Assembly: GCF_900106065.1 (NCBI RefSeq)
Contig: NZ_LT629796.1
Span: 4,495,501 to 4,559,500 of the forward strand
Source of the DNA: Pseudomonas mandelii
GTDB lineage: Bacteria > Pseudomonadota > Gammaproteobacteria > Pseudomonadales > Pseudomonadaceae
Length of the DNA: 64,000 bases
Direction of reading: 5' to 3'
This document shows positions 34,008 through 42,962 of this stretch, in pieces (position 1 is the first letter of the stretch; each line of letters starts with the position of its first letter). The translations under genes and the position numbers were made by a program. The notes under the pieces were generated by a model. It made no database searches. It saw nothing but the letters and a program-made list of their open reading frames with translations, and had not been told where the DNA came from.

Positions 34008-35372
34008 ATGCCAACAACAATAAATGCGACTGTTGATCCGGTCGAAGAAAAGCTGCGCAACTTTGTCGAAGGGCTGCTGGGTGGGAACATCACGGCGATG
34101 CAACGTCTGCTGCGCTGGCGTCCGGCGTGGAACCTTGAACTGCAACGCGATGGCGAAACCCTCCAATTGCATATTCGTGGCGAGCGAGGTGGTGATGTCA
34201 GTCCATTCCCGGAGCTGCGTCGGGAGGCGGATATTCTCACCTTGCTTGGTCAGCAGGGCGTACCGGTGCCGCGTATCTACGGCTTCTGCGAAGACCCGCA
34301 AGCCATCTTGATGGAGTTGGTGCCGGGGAGTCGTGATGTCAGCACGGCGAACACTGATACCGAGCGCCATGCCGTCGCACGTCAGTGGGTCGACGCCATG
34401 GCGCGCATGCACCAACTGCCGTTGCAACCCTTCATTGAACAGGGCATTCATCTGCCGACCAGTGCCGAGGGCATTACCCTTGCAGGTCTGGAAGCTTATT
34501 ACCCGCTGTATGCGCGCAATAAAACCAGGCCTCAGCCTCTGGCCGAATTCGCCCTCGGCTGGTTGCGCCGCAATGTGCCGCAGCACCGTACCCGGCCTGC
34601 TTTCGTGCAGTACGATTCTGGGCAATACCTGTTCGAGAACGGACAGGTGAAGGGCCTCTACGATTTTGAATTCGCCATGATTGGTGATCCGTTGGCTGAC
34701 CTTGCGTCGGCGCGGATGCGCGACAATTACGAGCCGCTCGGAGACAGTTTCGCGGACCTGTATCGCTACTATCAGCAAGTGACCGGCGAGCCGGCGGACC
34801 CCGATGTCGTGCGTTACCACACCGCGCTGTTTGCCACCGTCAGCACCATGCAGTTCTCGGCATCGGTGGCCACGCCACAACCGGGCGACCCCCACGACAC
34901 CTACACCGAGTTCGACATCGCCCTGCGCCGGGTGGTGGTGCACGCGCTGGCCGAAGCCATGGGGGTGCCGCTGCAAACGCCAACACTGGAGATAGTCAGC
35001 AGCGGCCCGAATGCACAGTTGCTGACCATGCTCGCCGATGCCTTGGCGCAGGTGGAGGTCGGCAGTGACTTCCAGAAAACCAAGCTGCGCGCCGTGAGCA
35101 AACTGGTGGAGTACCTGGGCCGTGGCGATGCCATGGAATTGCATTTGCGCGAGTTGGAGCAGCAGGAGGCGCAAGTCCTGCTGGACCGCACCTTCAATGA
35201 TTACAGCGAGATTGATGCAGCGCTGGAAGCCTTCGTCAAAAGCGCGGGGCCCGAATACGACGAACCCTTGCTGCGCCTGTTCATGGCGCACATCGAGCGG
35301 CGCGTGCTGGTTTACGGCAGCACCGCCATTGGCGCCTCCGCCAGCCACATCGACCTGCCACCCGTCGCCTGA
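34008..35372 (+). CDS. APH-fold phosphotransferase-like protein with degenerate catalytic loop
   Basis: A 454-residue protein with an APH/choline kinase fold, ~100 residues longer than most at the C-terminus. The ATP-site features are altered: the HGDxxxxN catalytic loop reads VQYDSGQYLF, so His and Gly of HGD are Gln201 and Tyr202, Asp203 is kept and no Asn is at the expected distance. The metal-binding Asp219 is present in YDFEFAMIGDPLADLA. Either the enzyme is inactive or it uses a changed mechanism. The C-terminal 130 residues are helical and Leu/Glu-rich. The first codons contain an AACAACAATAA stretch, a candidate Hfq/Crc site inside the coding start. Confidence 0.75.
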   Translation: MPTTINATVDPVEEKLRNFVEGLLGGNITAMQRLLRWRPAWNLELQRDGETLQLHIRGERGGDVSPFPELRREADILTLLGQQGVPVPRIYGFCEDPQAILMELVPGSRDVSTANTDTERHAVARQWVDAMARMHQLPLQPFIEQGIHLPTSAEGITLAGLEAYYPLYARNKTRPQPLAEFALGWLRRNVPQHRTRPAFVQYDSGQYLFENGQVKGLYDFEFAMIGDPLADLASARMRDNYEPLGDSFADLYRYYQQVTGEPADPDVVRYHTALFATVSTMQFSASVATPQPGDPHDTYTEFDIALRRVVVHALAEAMGVPLQTPTLEIVSSGPNAQLLTMLADALAQVEVGSDFQKTKLRAVSKLVEYLGRGDAMELHLRELEQQEAQVLLDRTFNDYSEIDAALEAFVKSAGPEYDEPLLRLFMAHIERRVLVYGSTAIGASASHIDLPPVA

Positions 35373-35431
35373 CAGGGTGAAACCTTTCTCGCCCGGTGGC
35401 TGGTCGCCGGGCCTTCGTTTTCGGAGTGTTT

Positions 35432-36253
35432 ATGTCTGTCCCTGATAATGCGTTCCAGCATCGGTATGGCCCGTGGGCGGTGATTGCCGGAGCCTCCCAT
35501 GGCGTGGGCGCGGCGTTTGCCCACGCCCTCGCCGAGCGTGGCCTCAGCTGCGTGCTGGTGGCGCGCCGTGGCGACGCCCTGGCGCAACTGAAAAGCGAAT
35601 TGGAGCAACGTTACGCCATCGAGGTGCTGGTGGTGATCCAGGATCTTTCTCAGCCCGATGCCTGTGAGCGCTTGCTCGCAGCTGTCGGTGAACGCCAAAT
35701 CGGTCTGTTTATCTACAACGCGGGCGGCGACCCTTACATCACGCGCTTTCTCGATACCTCGGTCGAGGGCTGGGGCGCCTTACTGCGCCTCAATTGCTTG
35801 ACGGTGATGCAATGCAGCCACGCCTTTGGCGCTGCAATGCTGGAGCGCGGGCAGGGCGGCTTGCTGTTGGTGGGTTCACAGGCAGCCTTGGGGGGAATTC
35901 GCAAACTGGCGATGTACACCGCGACCAAGGGCTTTGCCCTTAACCTCGGTGAATCGCTATGGGCCGAGTGGAAAGACCGTGGCGTCGATGTGCTCAACCT
36001 GCTCATCGGCACTGTCGACACACCGACCATGCGCGCTGCCATGGTCAAACTGAACATTGCCGACGCCCTGACCATGACCTTGCCCAAAGCAGAAGACCTC
36101 GCGCTTATGGCGCTTGAACAACTGGGTAATGGTCCGACGCTGATTCACCCCGAAGATACCCTTGTCGAGGTCTTGAAAGCACCTGGCCCGGCACGCCGTG
36201 CCCAGGTGCTGAGCAAGAGCGCGGAAGCGGCTGTGTTTATCGGAAATAACTGA
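35432..36253 (+). CDS. SDR-family oxidoreductase
   Basis: A 273-residue SDR with AGASHGVGAAFAHALAERG as cofactor region, VLVARR (Arg favouring NADPH), NAGGDP, Ser in LVGSQAAL and Tyr-Thr-Ala-Thr-Lys as catalytic residues. The pattern is close to the DltE/17-beta-HSD-like branch of SDRs. The open frame starts 36 bases earlier, but CGGAG lies before the ATG at 35432. A GC-rich hairpin near 35388-35405 precedes the gene. Its end is 11 bp from the MFS gene, so both are likely one operon. Confidence 0.82.
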   Translation: MSVPDNAFQHRYGPWAVIAGASHGVGAAFAHALAERGLSCVLVARRGDALAQLKSELEQRYAIEVLVVIQDLSQPDACERLLAAVGERQIGLFIYNAGGDPYITRFLDTSVEGWGALLRLNCLTVMQCSHAFGAAMLERGQGGLLLVGSQAALGGIRKLAMYTATKGFALNLGESLWAEWKDRGVDVLNLLIGTVDTPTMRAAMVKLNIADALTMTLPKAEDLALMALEQLGNGPTLIHPEDTLVEVLKAPGPARRAQVLSKSAEAAVFIGNN

Positions 36254-36264
36254 GGTCACCCACC

Positions 36265-37512
36265 ATGAAAGGATTTGATAACGCAGAATTCAAACGCGGC
36301 TGGCGAGTGCTGATTCTGGCGTTGGTCGGCGTTGCCACCAGTTCCAGTTCGTTGCTGCTGTACAGCTTCAGTTCTATGGTGATTCCGCTGGAGCAGGCCA
36401 TGGGCTGGGGCAGGGCGGAGTTGCAGGCGGCGATCACCGCATTGTCGCTGGGCACCATCGTCGCGTCGCAATTGGCCGGCTGGCTCAACTCACGCTACGG
36501 CTTACGCCGGGTCACGTTGCTGTCACTGCTGGCGTTGTCCCTGAGCGTTTTCACCCTGACCTGTATCAATGGCTCGATATGGACGCTTTACCTCGGATTT
36601 TTCCTGGTGCCGTTGGCCGGGTTGGGGACGTTGCAGGTGACTTGGTCGCACCTGGTGAACTTGTGGTTCGAGGAAAACCGTGGCCTGGCCTTGGCGATCA
36701 TTCTCAGTGGCTCCGGACTGGCTGCCATCATGCTGCCGTTGATCACCGCCTGGGCGATCAGCCGCTGGAATTGGCAGGCGGGTTTCCTCGCGCTGGGCGT
36801 ATTGCCGGTACTGCTGGCGTTGCCCTTGGCTTTACGATGGCTGTTGCCTACCACCGATGTCAGCCAAAACTCGACGCAACTCCACGCCACCAGTGAACAA
36901 ACCGGCGGGCTACTGCTGCGCGAGGCGCTGCGCTCATGGCGGTTCTGGGTGTGCAACCTGTCGATGACGTTGGTGGTGTCGTGCGTGGTGGGCATGGTCA
37001 CCAACATTGTGCCGTTGCTGCAGGACCGTGGCCTGAGCGCCCTGCAGGCCAGTCAGATTTTCGCCAGCTTCGGCGTGTCGCTGATCCTTGGCCGACTATT
37101 GGTGGGCTACCTGATTGACCGGTTGTGGGCGCCCGGTGTTGCCTCTGTGGCGCTGCTGGTGCCGGCACTTGCCTGCGGCATTTTTGCCTATGGGGATTCC
37201 AGTATTGCGATGTACACCCTCGCCACGTTGCTGGTCGGCGTGGGTGCCGGTGCCGAGTTCGATATCGCGGCCTTCCTGATTGCCCGTTACTTCGGTATGC
37301 GCGACTACGGCCGGTTGTTCGGCGCGCACCTGGGTTTGATTACCGCAGGAGCGGCGATCTCGCCTTTACTGTTCGCCGGTTTGTTCAAGCTCACCGGTGG
37401 CTACTCGGCCATGCTGTTGTTCAGTTTTATCTGCTTTGTCGTCGGCCCTTTGCTGTTGCTGACGTTGGGTGGGTATCCGCGATATCGGTCCGAGCCGTTG
37501 GCGGCCAATTGA
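36265..37512 (+). CDS. MFS transporter (monocarboxylate/OFA-like)
   Basis: A 415-residue inner-membrane protein with 12 predicted helices split by a cytoplasmic loop (TDVSQNSTQLHATSEQTGG). Helix 2-3 motif NSRYGLRRVTLL and the SGSGLAAIMLPLI stretch in helix 5 resemble monocarboxylate/oxalate-formate-type carriers. It may import a carboxylated substrate or intermediate across the inner membrane. It ends the run of genes starting at 32668. Confidence 0.83.
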   Translation: MKGFDNAEFKRGWRVLILALVGVATSSSSLLLYSFSSMVIPLEQAMGWGRAELQAAITALSLGTIVASQLAGWLNSRYGLRRVTLLSLLALSLSVFTLTCINGSIWTLYLGFFLVPLAGLGTLQVTWSHLVNLWFEENRGLALAIILSGSGLAAIMLPLITAWAISRWNWQAGFLALGVLPVLLALPLALRWLLPTTDVSQNSTQLHATSEQTGGLLLREALRSWRFWVCNLSMTLVVSCVVGMVTNIVPLLQDRGLSALQASQIFASFGVSLILGRLLVGYLIDRLWAPGVASVALLVPALACGIFAYGDSSIAMYTLATLLVGVGAGAEFDIAAFLIARYFGMRDYGRLFGAHLGLITAGAAISPLLFAGLFKLTGGYSAMLLFSFICFVVGPLLLLTLGGYPRYRSEPLAAN

Positions 37513-37606
37513 GTAGGCTGTCGAAGTAAATATGGACAAATAATAGATTAATGTTCAATTATTGCTTCAAGTGCAGCCTGACAATAAAACAGACAAGGAG
37601 AATGCC

Positions 37607-38533
37607 ATGCGTGCAGCAATCATTTCCGAGCGCAATGCGCCGCCGGTAGTGGGCGAGTTTCGTGATCCGCAGCCGCAAGACGGCTCGGTGCTGATCGATG
37701 TCGATACTGCTGGCCTTGGGGGCTGGGATGTACTCGGCGCCTACCGCCTGGGTGTTGAATATCCCTGTGTCATTCGCGGCGAAGGCGTCGGCCGTGCGCC
37801 GGATGGCCGTCGGGTGTATTTCGGCGAGCGCTCGGTGTTGCCGTTTGGTGCCTGGGCAGAGCGCACCCTGGTGCCGCAAGCCGAAGTATGGAATGTGCCG
37901 GACGACGTGGACGATAAAACCGCGATCAGCATGGGCATCGCTGCGACCGGCGCCATCGTGCCCCTGGAAAAAGCCGCGATTCAGAAGGGTGAGAAGGTGC
38001 TGATCTTGGGCGCCACCGGCACTCTCGGCCAGATCGCCCTGCAACTGGCGCGCGGTCTGGGTGCGGGCAAGGTGGTCGGTGCTGCGCGGTCCGCTGAAGC
38101 ACTGGGCCGGTTGAAATCGCGAGGCCTTGCCGATGAAGTGGTGACTTTGGGTGGCAGCGATGATGTCGCTGCCCTCAAGGATGCAGCTGATGGCGGATTT
38201 GATGTGGTGCTCGACCTCGTTTGCGGTCAACCAATGTTGACGTCCCTGAAAGCCACCAATTGGGGAGCACGGATCATGACCATTGGCACGGGCGCCGGTC
38301 GTCAGCTCAATCTGGATATTGCCGATCTGTTGTTTCGCAACTTGTCGTGCATTGGCACTGGCCAGCGCCCGCCTGCAGACCGTGAACAGATCTGGCTGCG
38401 TCTGCTGAAAATCGCCAAAGAGCAGCAGATACAGGTGGATTACCTGGATTTCACCCTCGATCAGGCGGCTGAAGCCTGGGCCGCGCAGGTCAATGGGCCA
38501 CACGCCAAAATCACCGCCACGATTCGTCGTTAA
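37607..38533 (+). CDS. Zinc-independent MDR-family quinone oxidoreductase-like enzyme
   Basis: A 308-residue medium-chain dehydrogenase/reductase with the N-terminal GroES-like domain and a Rossmann motif GATGTLGQIALQLARGLGAG (~residues 137-156). The Cys cluster of the structural zinc is absent, as in quinone oxidoreductases and enoyl reductases that use NADPH. AAGGAG precedes the ATG at 37607; an upstream in-frame start at 37562 has none. A promoter probably lies in the 94 bp after the MFS gene. It could reduce an unsaturated ketone or enoyl intermediate. Confidence 0.83.
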   Translation: MRAAIISERNAPPVVGEFRDPQPQDGSVLIDVDTAGLGGWDVLGAYRLGVEYPCVIRGEGVGRAPDGRRVYFGERSVLPFGAWAERTLVPQAEVWNVPDDVDDKTAISMGIAATGAIVPLEKAAIQKGEKVLILGATGTLGQIALQLARGLGAGKVVGAARSAEALGRLKSRGLADEVVTLGGSDDVAALKDAADGGFDVVLDLVCGQPMLTSLKATNWGARIMTIGTGAGRQLNLDIADLLFRNLSCIGTGQRPPADREQIWLRLLKIAKEQQIQVDYLDFTLDQAAEAWAAQVNGPHAKITATIRR

Positions 38534-38556
38534 GGCCTGTATTAGAAGATCGGTCC

Positions 38557-38584
38557 GTGGCGAGGGAGCAAGCTCCCTCGCCAC
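38557..38584. repeat. 28-bp perfect palindrome, bidirectional terminator or REP-like element
   Basis: Arms GTGGCGAGGGAGC and GCTCCCTCGCCAC with a two-base centre AA form a very strong hairpin between the convergent MDR and AraC-family genes. Sequences of this form are abundant in fluorescent pseudomonads as REP-like elements. It likely ends transcription from both sides although T-runs are lacking. Confidence 0.75.
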
Positions 38585-38594
38585 AGGTTCAGTG

Positions 38595-39500
38595 TCAGCG
38601 TTGGCGCTGATGGCGAAATTCCTCGGGTGTGACGCCGAGTTCTTTACGGAAGGCCGCACTGAAAGCGGCGGCGTTGTTGAAGCCGGCCTGATAGGCCACC
38701 TGTTTGATCAGCAACCGTGGGTCAGCCAACAGCGCCACGGCTTTTTGCAATCGGGTATGCGCGGCGTACTGGCGCAAGGTCATGCCGGTGGTGTTTTTGC
38801 AGCGACTGGACAGTGTCCGCAACGGCAGCTCGCAGGCCCGCGCCAGGTGGCTGAGAGAGCGGCCTTCATCACTGGCGCTGTCGAGCAGTTCACGCAGGAT
38901 GTTGAGTTGACGAGGGCTGAGTTTTTCTACGTTGTGTGAGGCACTGATTGCCTCGTCGGGCGCATCGATAAATTCGCGGCGCAGGTCCAGGGCAATACTG
39001 GTGAGCAGGCACTCGGTGTGCAGTTCGCTGGCAAAGCCGGGGTTGGCGACTTCTTCGGCCAGCCGTTGCAACGAGGCGTGCAGGTAACCGCTTTGCAGAT
39101 TGAGCATGGCTGCGCTGACGTTGTCCTGCCAGTTCCAGCGATAGCTGCCGAGGACGCCGAGTGATGAGGGATCGAACAGACACACCAGGGCCTTTTGCTC
39201 ACCGGCATCGTGGCGCAGGTGGAATTCGGTGCCATGGGGAATGAACAACAGCTTGCCCAGAGGCTGGAATTGAGGCGCGCCGTGGCTGGAAAAACCGCCG
39301 CAGTTAGGCTTGATCTGCGAACTGGCAGGCAGCATCAGGCGTATCAGGCAACTGTCGCCGGTTTCGATCAAGGCTGTGCCGGTGTTGGACCATTGCGCAT
39401 GTTCAACCCGGATGTCGAAGCCTTGTCTGGCCAATGAAGCTTCAGTCAGGAAATTGCCCGACGCTTCACAGTCGTACTCGCTGTAGTGGATCGCGTTCAT
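38595..39500 (-). CDS. AraC-family transcriptional regulator
   Basis: A 301-residue regulator with an N-terminal cupin-type sensing domain (about residues 1-180) and a C-terminal double helix-turn-helix: LSHLARACELPLRTLSSRCK and IKQVAYQAGFNNAAAFSAAF followed by the RKELGVTPEEFR signature. Members usually activate catabolic operons on binding a pathway compound. It is divergent from the LysR gene, with ~140 bp between them. Confidence 0.9.
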   Translation of the reverse strand: MNAIHYSEYDCEASGNFLTEASLARQGFDIRVEHAQWSNTGTALIETGDSCLIRLMLPASSQIKPNCGGFSSHGAPQFQPLGKLLFIPHGTEFHLRHDAGEQKALVCLFDPSSLGVLGSYRWNWQDNVSAAMLNLQSGYLHASLQRLAEEVANPGFASELHTECLLTSIALDLRREFIDAPDEAISASHNVEKLSPRQLNILRELLDSASDEGRSLSHLARACELPLRTLSSRCKNTTGMTLRQYAAHTRLQKAVALLADPRLLIKQVAYQAGFNNAAAFSAAFRKELGVTPEEFRHQRQR

Positions 39501-39642
39501 TTTTCAACCTTCAGCCATTTTTATTATTGGCGCTGAAATTCGAAGGATAACGATACGTCAGGGCAGCTACCCGGTCTCGAGTGTAACCAGCGTGAGGACC
39601 AAGCTGTTTCATATATTCAGGCGCCAGGTATCGGAAAATCAG

Positions 39643-40554
39643 ATGACAAAAGGCAAAGATATTTCGATGCGTCAACTGCGCTATTTCGTTGCCGCCGCCG
39701 ACGCAGGCCAGTTTTCCCAGGCGGCGCTGAAGGCGCATGTATCGCAGTCGGCGATTACGGCGGCGGTGTTGCATCTGGAACAGTCCATGGGCGTCAGCCT
39801 GTTCGACCGCATGCCCCATGGCGTGACACTGACCGCTGAAGGCAACAAGTTTTCCCAGCATGCCCGCCACATTCTCGACACCCTGCAGGATGCGCTCAGT
39901 GAACCGCTGTTCCTCGGCCATGCGATGCAGGGCACCGTGCGGGTAGGCGCCTCCTACACTGTGCTGGGCTATTTTCTGCCCGCGCTGCTGGCACGCTTCA
40001 AACGCAGCTACCCTCAGGTCGAGATCGACCTGATCGACATGGACCGCCAGAGCATCGAAGAAGCCCTGAGCAATGGCGATCTCGATCTCGGGCTGGCGAT
40101 TGTCTCCAATACGCAGAACCTGCACGGTTTTGCTCACCATGTGCTGATTCGTTCGCGCCGCCAGCTCTGGTTAGCTAGTCAGCACCCTTTGATGTCCGCC
40201 ACTTCGATCAATCTTGAAGACGTCGCCGAGCATGCCTATATCCTTGCTACGGTCGATGAGGGGGAGACCTCGACCTTGCGCTATTGGGAATCCCGCGGAC
40301 TGGCACCCAAGGTGGCTTTTCGCACCTCATCCATGGAGGCATTGCGCGGGCTGGTGGGGCATGGATTCGGCGTGACCATTCTCTCGGACATGCTGTACCG
40401 GGCCTGGTCCCTGGAAGGCAAAAAGATTGAAATCCGTCCGTTGGTGGACGTGATTCCACCCATGGAACTGGGGCTGATCTGGCTGCCGGAGAACTGTTTG
40501 TCGGCGCCGGCGCAGGCATTTCGGCAGTTTCTGATCATGGCCTGTGCCTCCTAG
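39643..40554 (+). CDS. LysR-family transcriptional regulator
   Basis: A 303-residue LTTR with an N-terminal winged helix (MRQLRYFVAAADAGQFSQAA ... LEQSMGVSLFDRMPHG) and a two-lobed effector domain starting near GTVRVGASYTV. Candidate starts are the ATG at 39643, preceded by GGA at eight bases, and an ATG at 39667; a GTG at 39592 is less likely. It is convergent with the TetR gene. LTTRs typically activate degradative operons in response to an intermediate. Confidence 0.9.
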   Translation: MTKGKDISMRQLRYFVAAADAGQFSQAALKAHVSQSAITAAVLHLEQSMGVSLFDRMPHGVTLTAEGNKFSQHARHILDTLQDALSEPLFLGHAMQGTVRVGASYTVLGYFLPALLARFKRSYPQVEIDLIDMDRQSIEEALSNGDLDLGLAIVSNTQNLHGFAHHVLIRSRRQLWLASQHPLMSATSINLEDVAEHAYILATVDEGETSTLRYWESRGLAPKVAFRTSSMEALRGLVGHGFGVTILSDMLYRAWSLEGKKIEIRPLVDVIPPMELGLIWLPENCLSAPAQAFRQFLIMACAS

Positions 40555-40559
40555 CGTCG

Positions 40560-41183
40560 CTACTGGCGCACGCTGTTCTCAGGCGGCCAGGTGCCGTTGT
40601 TCATCAGGCTGTCGAAGGTTTCGGTCATTTCCCTTGCCGGGTTCGGATAATCGTGACGCACCCACCACAGCCACAGCCCCACCAGGGCACCGACGAAACA
40701 GCGCACGGCGGCTTCGCCGCGTAGTTGATCGACTTGGTACAGCCCCTGTTTCCGATAATGCTCCCGGACCTGGATGATCAGGATATTTTCCAGGTGCGCG
40801 AGAATCACGTTTTGTCCCGGGCCGCTGAAAAACGCCGTCGTCAGTGCCGCATGGCGTTCGGTGGCGCTGAACAGCCAGGCCGAAACATCCAGCAGGACAC
40901 GGCGGTCGCCATCGACTTCGGTGACCTTGGTCGAGGGGATGCCAATGGCTTCGTACCCGGCAACGATCAGATCCTCCTTGTCGCGAAAGTGCGCGTAGAA
41001 GGTGGAGCGCGCCACCCCCGTACTGTCCAGTAATTGCTGGACGGTGATCCCCTCGTAGCCCTTTTCCAGCGCCAGGCGATACATGTGGTCCAGCAGCAGT
41101 TCCCGGGTGCGTTGGGAACGCAAGGCGTGGCGTTGGCTGGAGTGGTTTTTATCGGCTGTTTGCACGGAAGCTAAGTGAAACAT
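40560..41183 (-). CDS. TetR-family transcriptional regulator
   Basis: A 207-residue repressor-type protein. The DNA-binding domain is at residues ~20-70 (RELLLDHMYRLALEKGYEGI, TVQQLLDSTGVARSTFYAHF and KEDLIVAGYEA). The rest is the helical ligand-binding and dimerisation domain. It is divergent from the P450-ferredoxin-GMC-ALDH operon across 239 bp and is the natural candidate to control it. Confidence 0.9.
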   Translation of the reverse strand: MFHLASVQTADKNHSSQRHALRSQRTRELLLDHMYRLALEKGYEGITVQQLLDSTGVARSTFYAHFRDKEDLIVAGYEAIGIPSTKVTEVDGDRRVLLDVSAWLFSATERHAALTTAFFSGPGQNVILAHLENILIIQVREHYRKQGLYQVDQLRGEAAVRCFVGALVGLWLWWVRHDYPNPAREMTETFDSLMNNGTWPPENSVRQ

Positions 41184-41422
41184 TCTGAACCTCGGCAGCG
41201 CTTTTTATTGGTTTCATGACGTCGGGCACAGGGGCTTCCCGGCGGTGATCGGCACACAATGACAGAGGATGTTTGGCACCAGCAGAATTAGTTTTAGAAC
41301 ATCTTCAACGAAAGTGTTAATGAATTCCGTTTATGCCGTACAGATTTGCGCTTCTGTTCGTTGTGGCTTTGCGCCTGCGGCCTTACCGTTTCTCCAGTCC
41401 GATAGAGACCTGGAGAACAATA

Positions 41423-42703
41423 ATGAGTAACGGTCCTGAAACGCCTGCACCTGTTCCTGCGCACATCCCCATGCACCTTGTCCGCGATTTCGATCTGTGG
41501 GCGGAGCTCACCGCCCAGGGCGAAAACGCCTATGCCTGGGCCGCCGAACTGCACCGGACAACCCCGCCGATTTTTTGGATTCCACGTTTAAGCTTCTTAC
41601 CCGGCACCTGGGTACCTCGGCGTGCCGAGGACCTGCGGCGTATTCTGCAAGACCCGCAAACCTTCAGCAGCGTCGGCCTTACACCCTACGCGATGTTGCT
41701 CGGTGAAAGCTGGCGCCTGGGGCCACTGGAAATCGATCCGCCTGAACACGCCAAATACCGCGCATTGCTTAATCCGCTGTTCACGCCGAAAAAGGTTGAG
41801 GCCCTGGAGCAGAACATCCGCCAGTTGGCCAACCAATTGATAGATGAGGTGCAAGCCGACGGTCGTTGCGATTTCAACGAAGCGTTCGCCAAACCGTTTC
41901 CCACGTTGATCTTCTTGACCCTCATGGGCTGGCCGCTGGAAGACCGGCCATTGTTCCAGCACTGGACGCAGACACTGATCAAAAGCGTCGACCTGCAAAC
42001 GGTGACCGACAACGCACGGGCGATCACCGACTGGATCCGCAACCACATCGCCGAGCGGCGTGCCAATCCCGGTGATGACTTCACCAGCTATCTGCTGACC
42101 AGCGAGATTGATGGCCGGCCGCTGACCGACGATGAAATGCTCGGCATCAACTTCCTGATTTTCATTGCCGGCCTGGATACGGTGACCTCTTGCCTGGGTT
42201 TGTTTTTCCGGCATCTGGCGCGCAATCCCGAGCAGCAAGCCCAACTGCGGGCCAACCCCGAACTGATTGGCGACGCGGTGGAAGAGCTGCTGCGCTCTTA
42301 CTCGATCGTCAATATGCGCCGCACGGTGACCTGCGACGTGCAGATCGGCGAAGTCATGATGAAGAAAGGCGACATGGTGCTGATCAGCACCGAGTTGGCC
42401 AACCTCGACCCCGAAGTATTCGATGAGGCTGACAAAGTCGACTTCCAGCGCAGTGCCGGTGCATCGCCGCACATGGCGTTTTCCTATGGTGTGCACCGTT
42501 GCGTCGGCTCGCACCTGGCGCGCCGTGAACTTCGGATTGCCCTGGAGTTGTGGTTGCAACGGCTGCCGCTCCTGCGCATCGCTGACGACACCACGCCCAA
42601 ATTCAACGCCTTCGGCGTATTCGGCATGGAAGACTTGCACCTGCAATGGGACCAGCCGGGCACCACGGCAACCGCCTCGAACAAACAGGCGGCCAACGCA
42701 TGA
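41423..42703 (+). CDS. Cytochrome P450, P450cam (CYP101)-like
   Basis: A 426-residue soluble class I P450. The haem loop FSYGVHRCVG places the thiolate at Cys360, close to Cys357 of P450cam. The I-helix has AGLDTVTS with the Asp-Thr proton relay pair, and EELLRSYSIVNMRR provides ExxR. The N-terminus PAHIPMHLVRDFDLW strongly resembles LPPHVPEHLVFDFD of P450cam, and EIDPPEHAKYRALLNPLF also matches. GGAG precedes the ATG at 41423, although the frame is open 90 bases earlier. The stop overlaps the ferredoxin start as ATGA. It probably hydroxylates the hydrophobic cluster substrate, and the alcohol could be taken further by the GMC and aldehyde dehydrogenases downstream. Confidence 0.92.
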   Translation: MSNGPETPAPVPAHIPMHLVRDFDLWAELTAQGENAYAWAAELHRTTPPIFWIPRLSFLPGTWVPRRAEDLRRILQDPQTFSSVGLTPYAMLLGESWRLGPLEIDPPEHAKYRALLNPLFTPKKVEALEQNIRQLANQLIDEVQADGRCDFNEAFAKPFPTLIFLTLMGWPLEDRPLFQHWTQTLIKSVDLQTVTDNARAITDWIRNHIAERRANPGDDFTSYLLTSEIDGRPLTDDEMLGINFLIFIAGLDTVTSCLGLFFRHLARNPEQQAQLRANPELIGDAVEELLRSYSIVNMRRTVTCDVQIGEVMMKKGDMVLISTELANLDPEVFDEADKVDFQRSAGASPHMAFSYGVHRCVGSHLARRELRIALELWLQRLPLLRIADDTTPKFNAFGVFGMEDLHLQWDQPGTTATASNKQAANA

Positions 42704-42909
42704 AAGTGTTGATCAATCAATCCGGCTGTGTGGGTCATGCCCGCTGCAACAACGTCGCGCCCACGCTCTATCCCCTCGGTGACAACGGCTACATCGCCAG
42801 CAGCGGCTTCAGTGTACCGATTGGGGAAGAGGGGCTGGCGAAACGGGGCGCCCGGGCCTGCCCGGAACGGGTGATCGAGGTTCGCGAGACATCCGACGAA
42901 CCCCGGTGA
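42700..42909 (+). CDS. Small [3Fe-4S]-type ferredoxin, P450 redox partner
   Basis: A 69-residue ferredoxin with Cys10-x2-His-x2-Cys16 and Cys54-Pro, the CxxHxxC...CP pattern of single-cluster ferredoxins that serve bacterial P450s. The fourth ligand position carries His. It overlaps the P450 stop by 4 bp and is therefore its electron donor. Unlike the camphor system, no [2Fe-2S] putidaredoxin or ferredoxin reductase gene is nearby, so a reductase must be encoded elsewhere. Confidence 0.88.
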   Translation: MKVLINQSGCVGHARCNNVAPTLYPLGDNGYIASSGFSVPIGEEGLAKRGARACPERVIEVRETSDEPR

Positions 42910-42948
42910 GTGCCGCCCTGTTGATGGAAGACTTTCAGCAACCCGCAA

Positions 42949-42962
42949 AAGAAGAACAACAA
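42949..42962 (+). promoter_or_regulatory. Double CA motif covering the GMC gene start
   Basis: AAGAAGAA (42949-42956) overlaps AACAACAA (42955-42962), two AANAANAA matches ending on the A of the ATG. The Shine-Dalgarno is weak here, so Hfq/Crc binding would directly block initiation. Inference from motif and position. Confidence 0.5.

Noticed and set aside
35388..35410. GCCCGG/CCGGGC hairpin followed by TTCGTTTT before the SDR at 35432
   Set aside because: Interrupted T-run and short stem; a terminator inside an apparent operon was not considered well supported.
41268..41303. GATGTT...AACATC inverted repeat between the TetR and P450 genes
   Set aside because: Six-base arms separated by 24 bases are too short and too far apart to call an operator, although the location is right.
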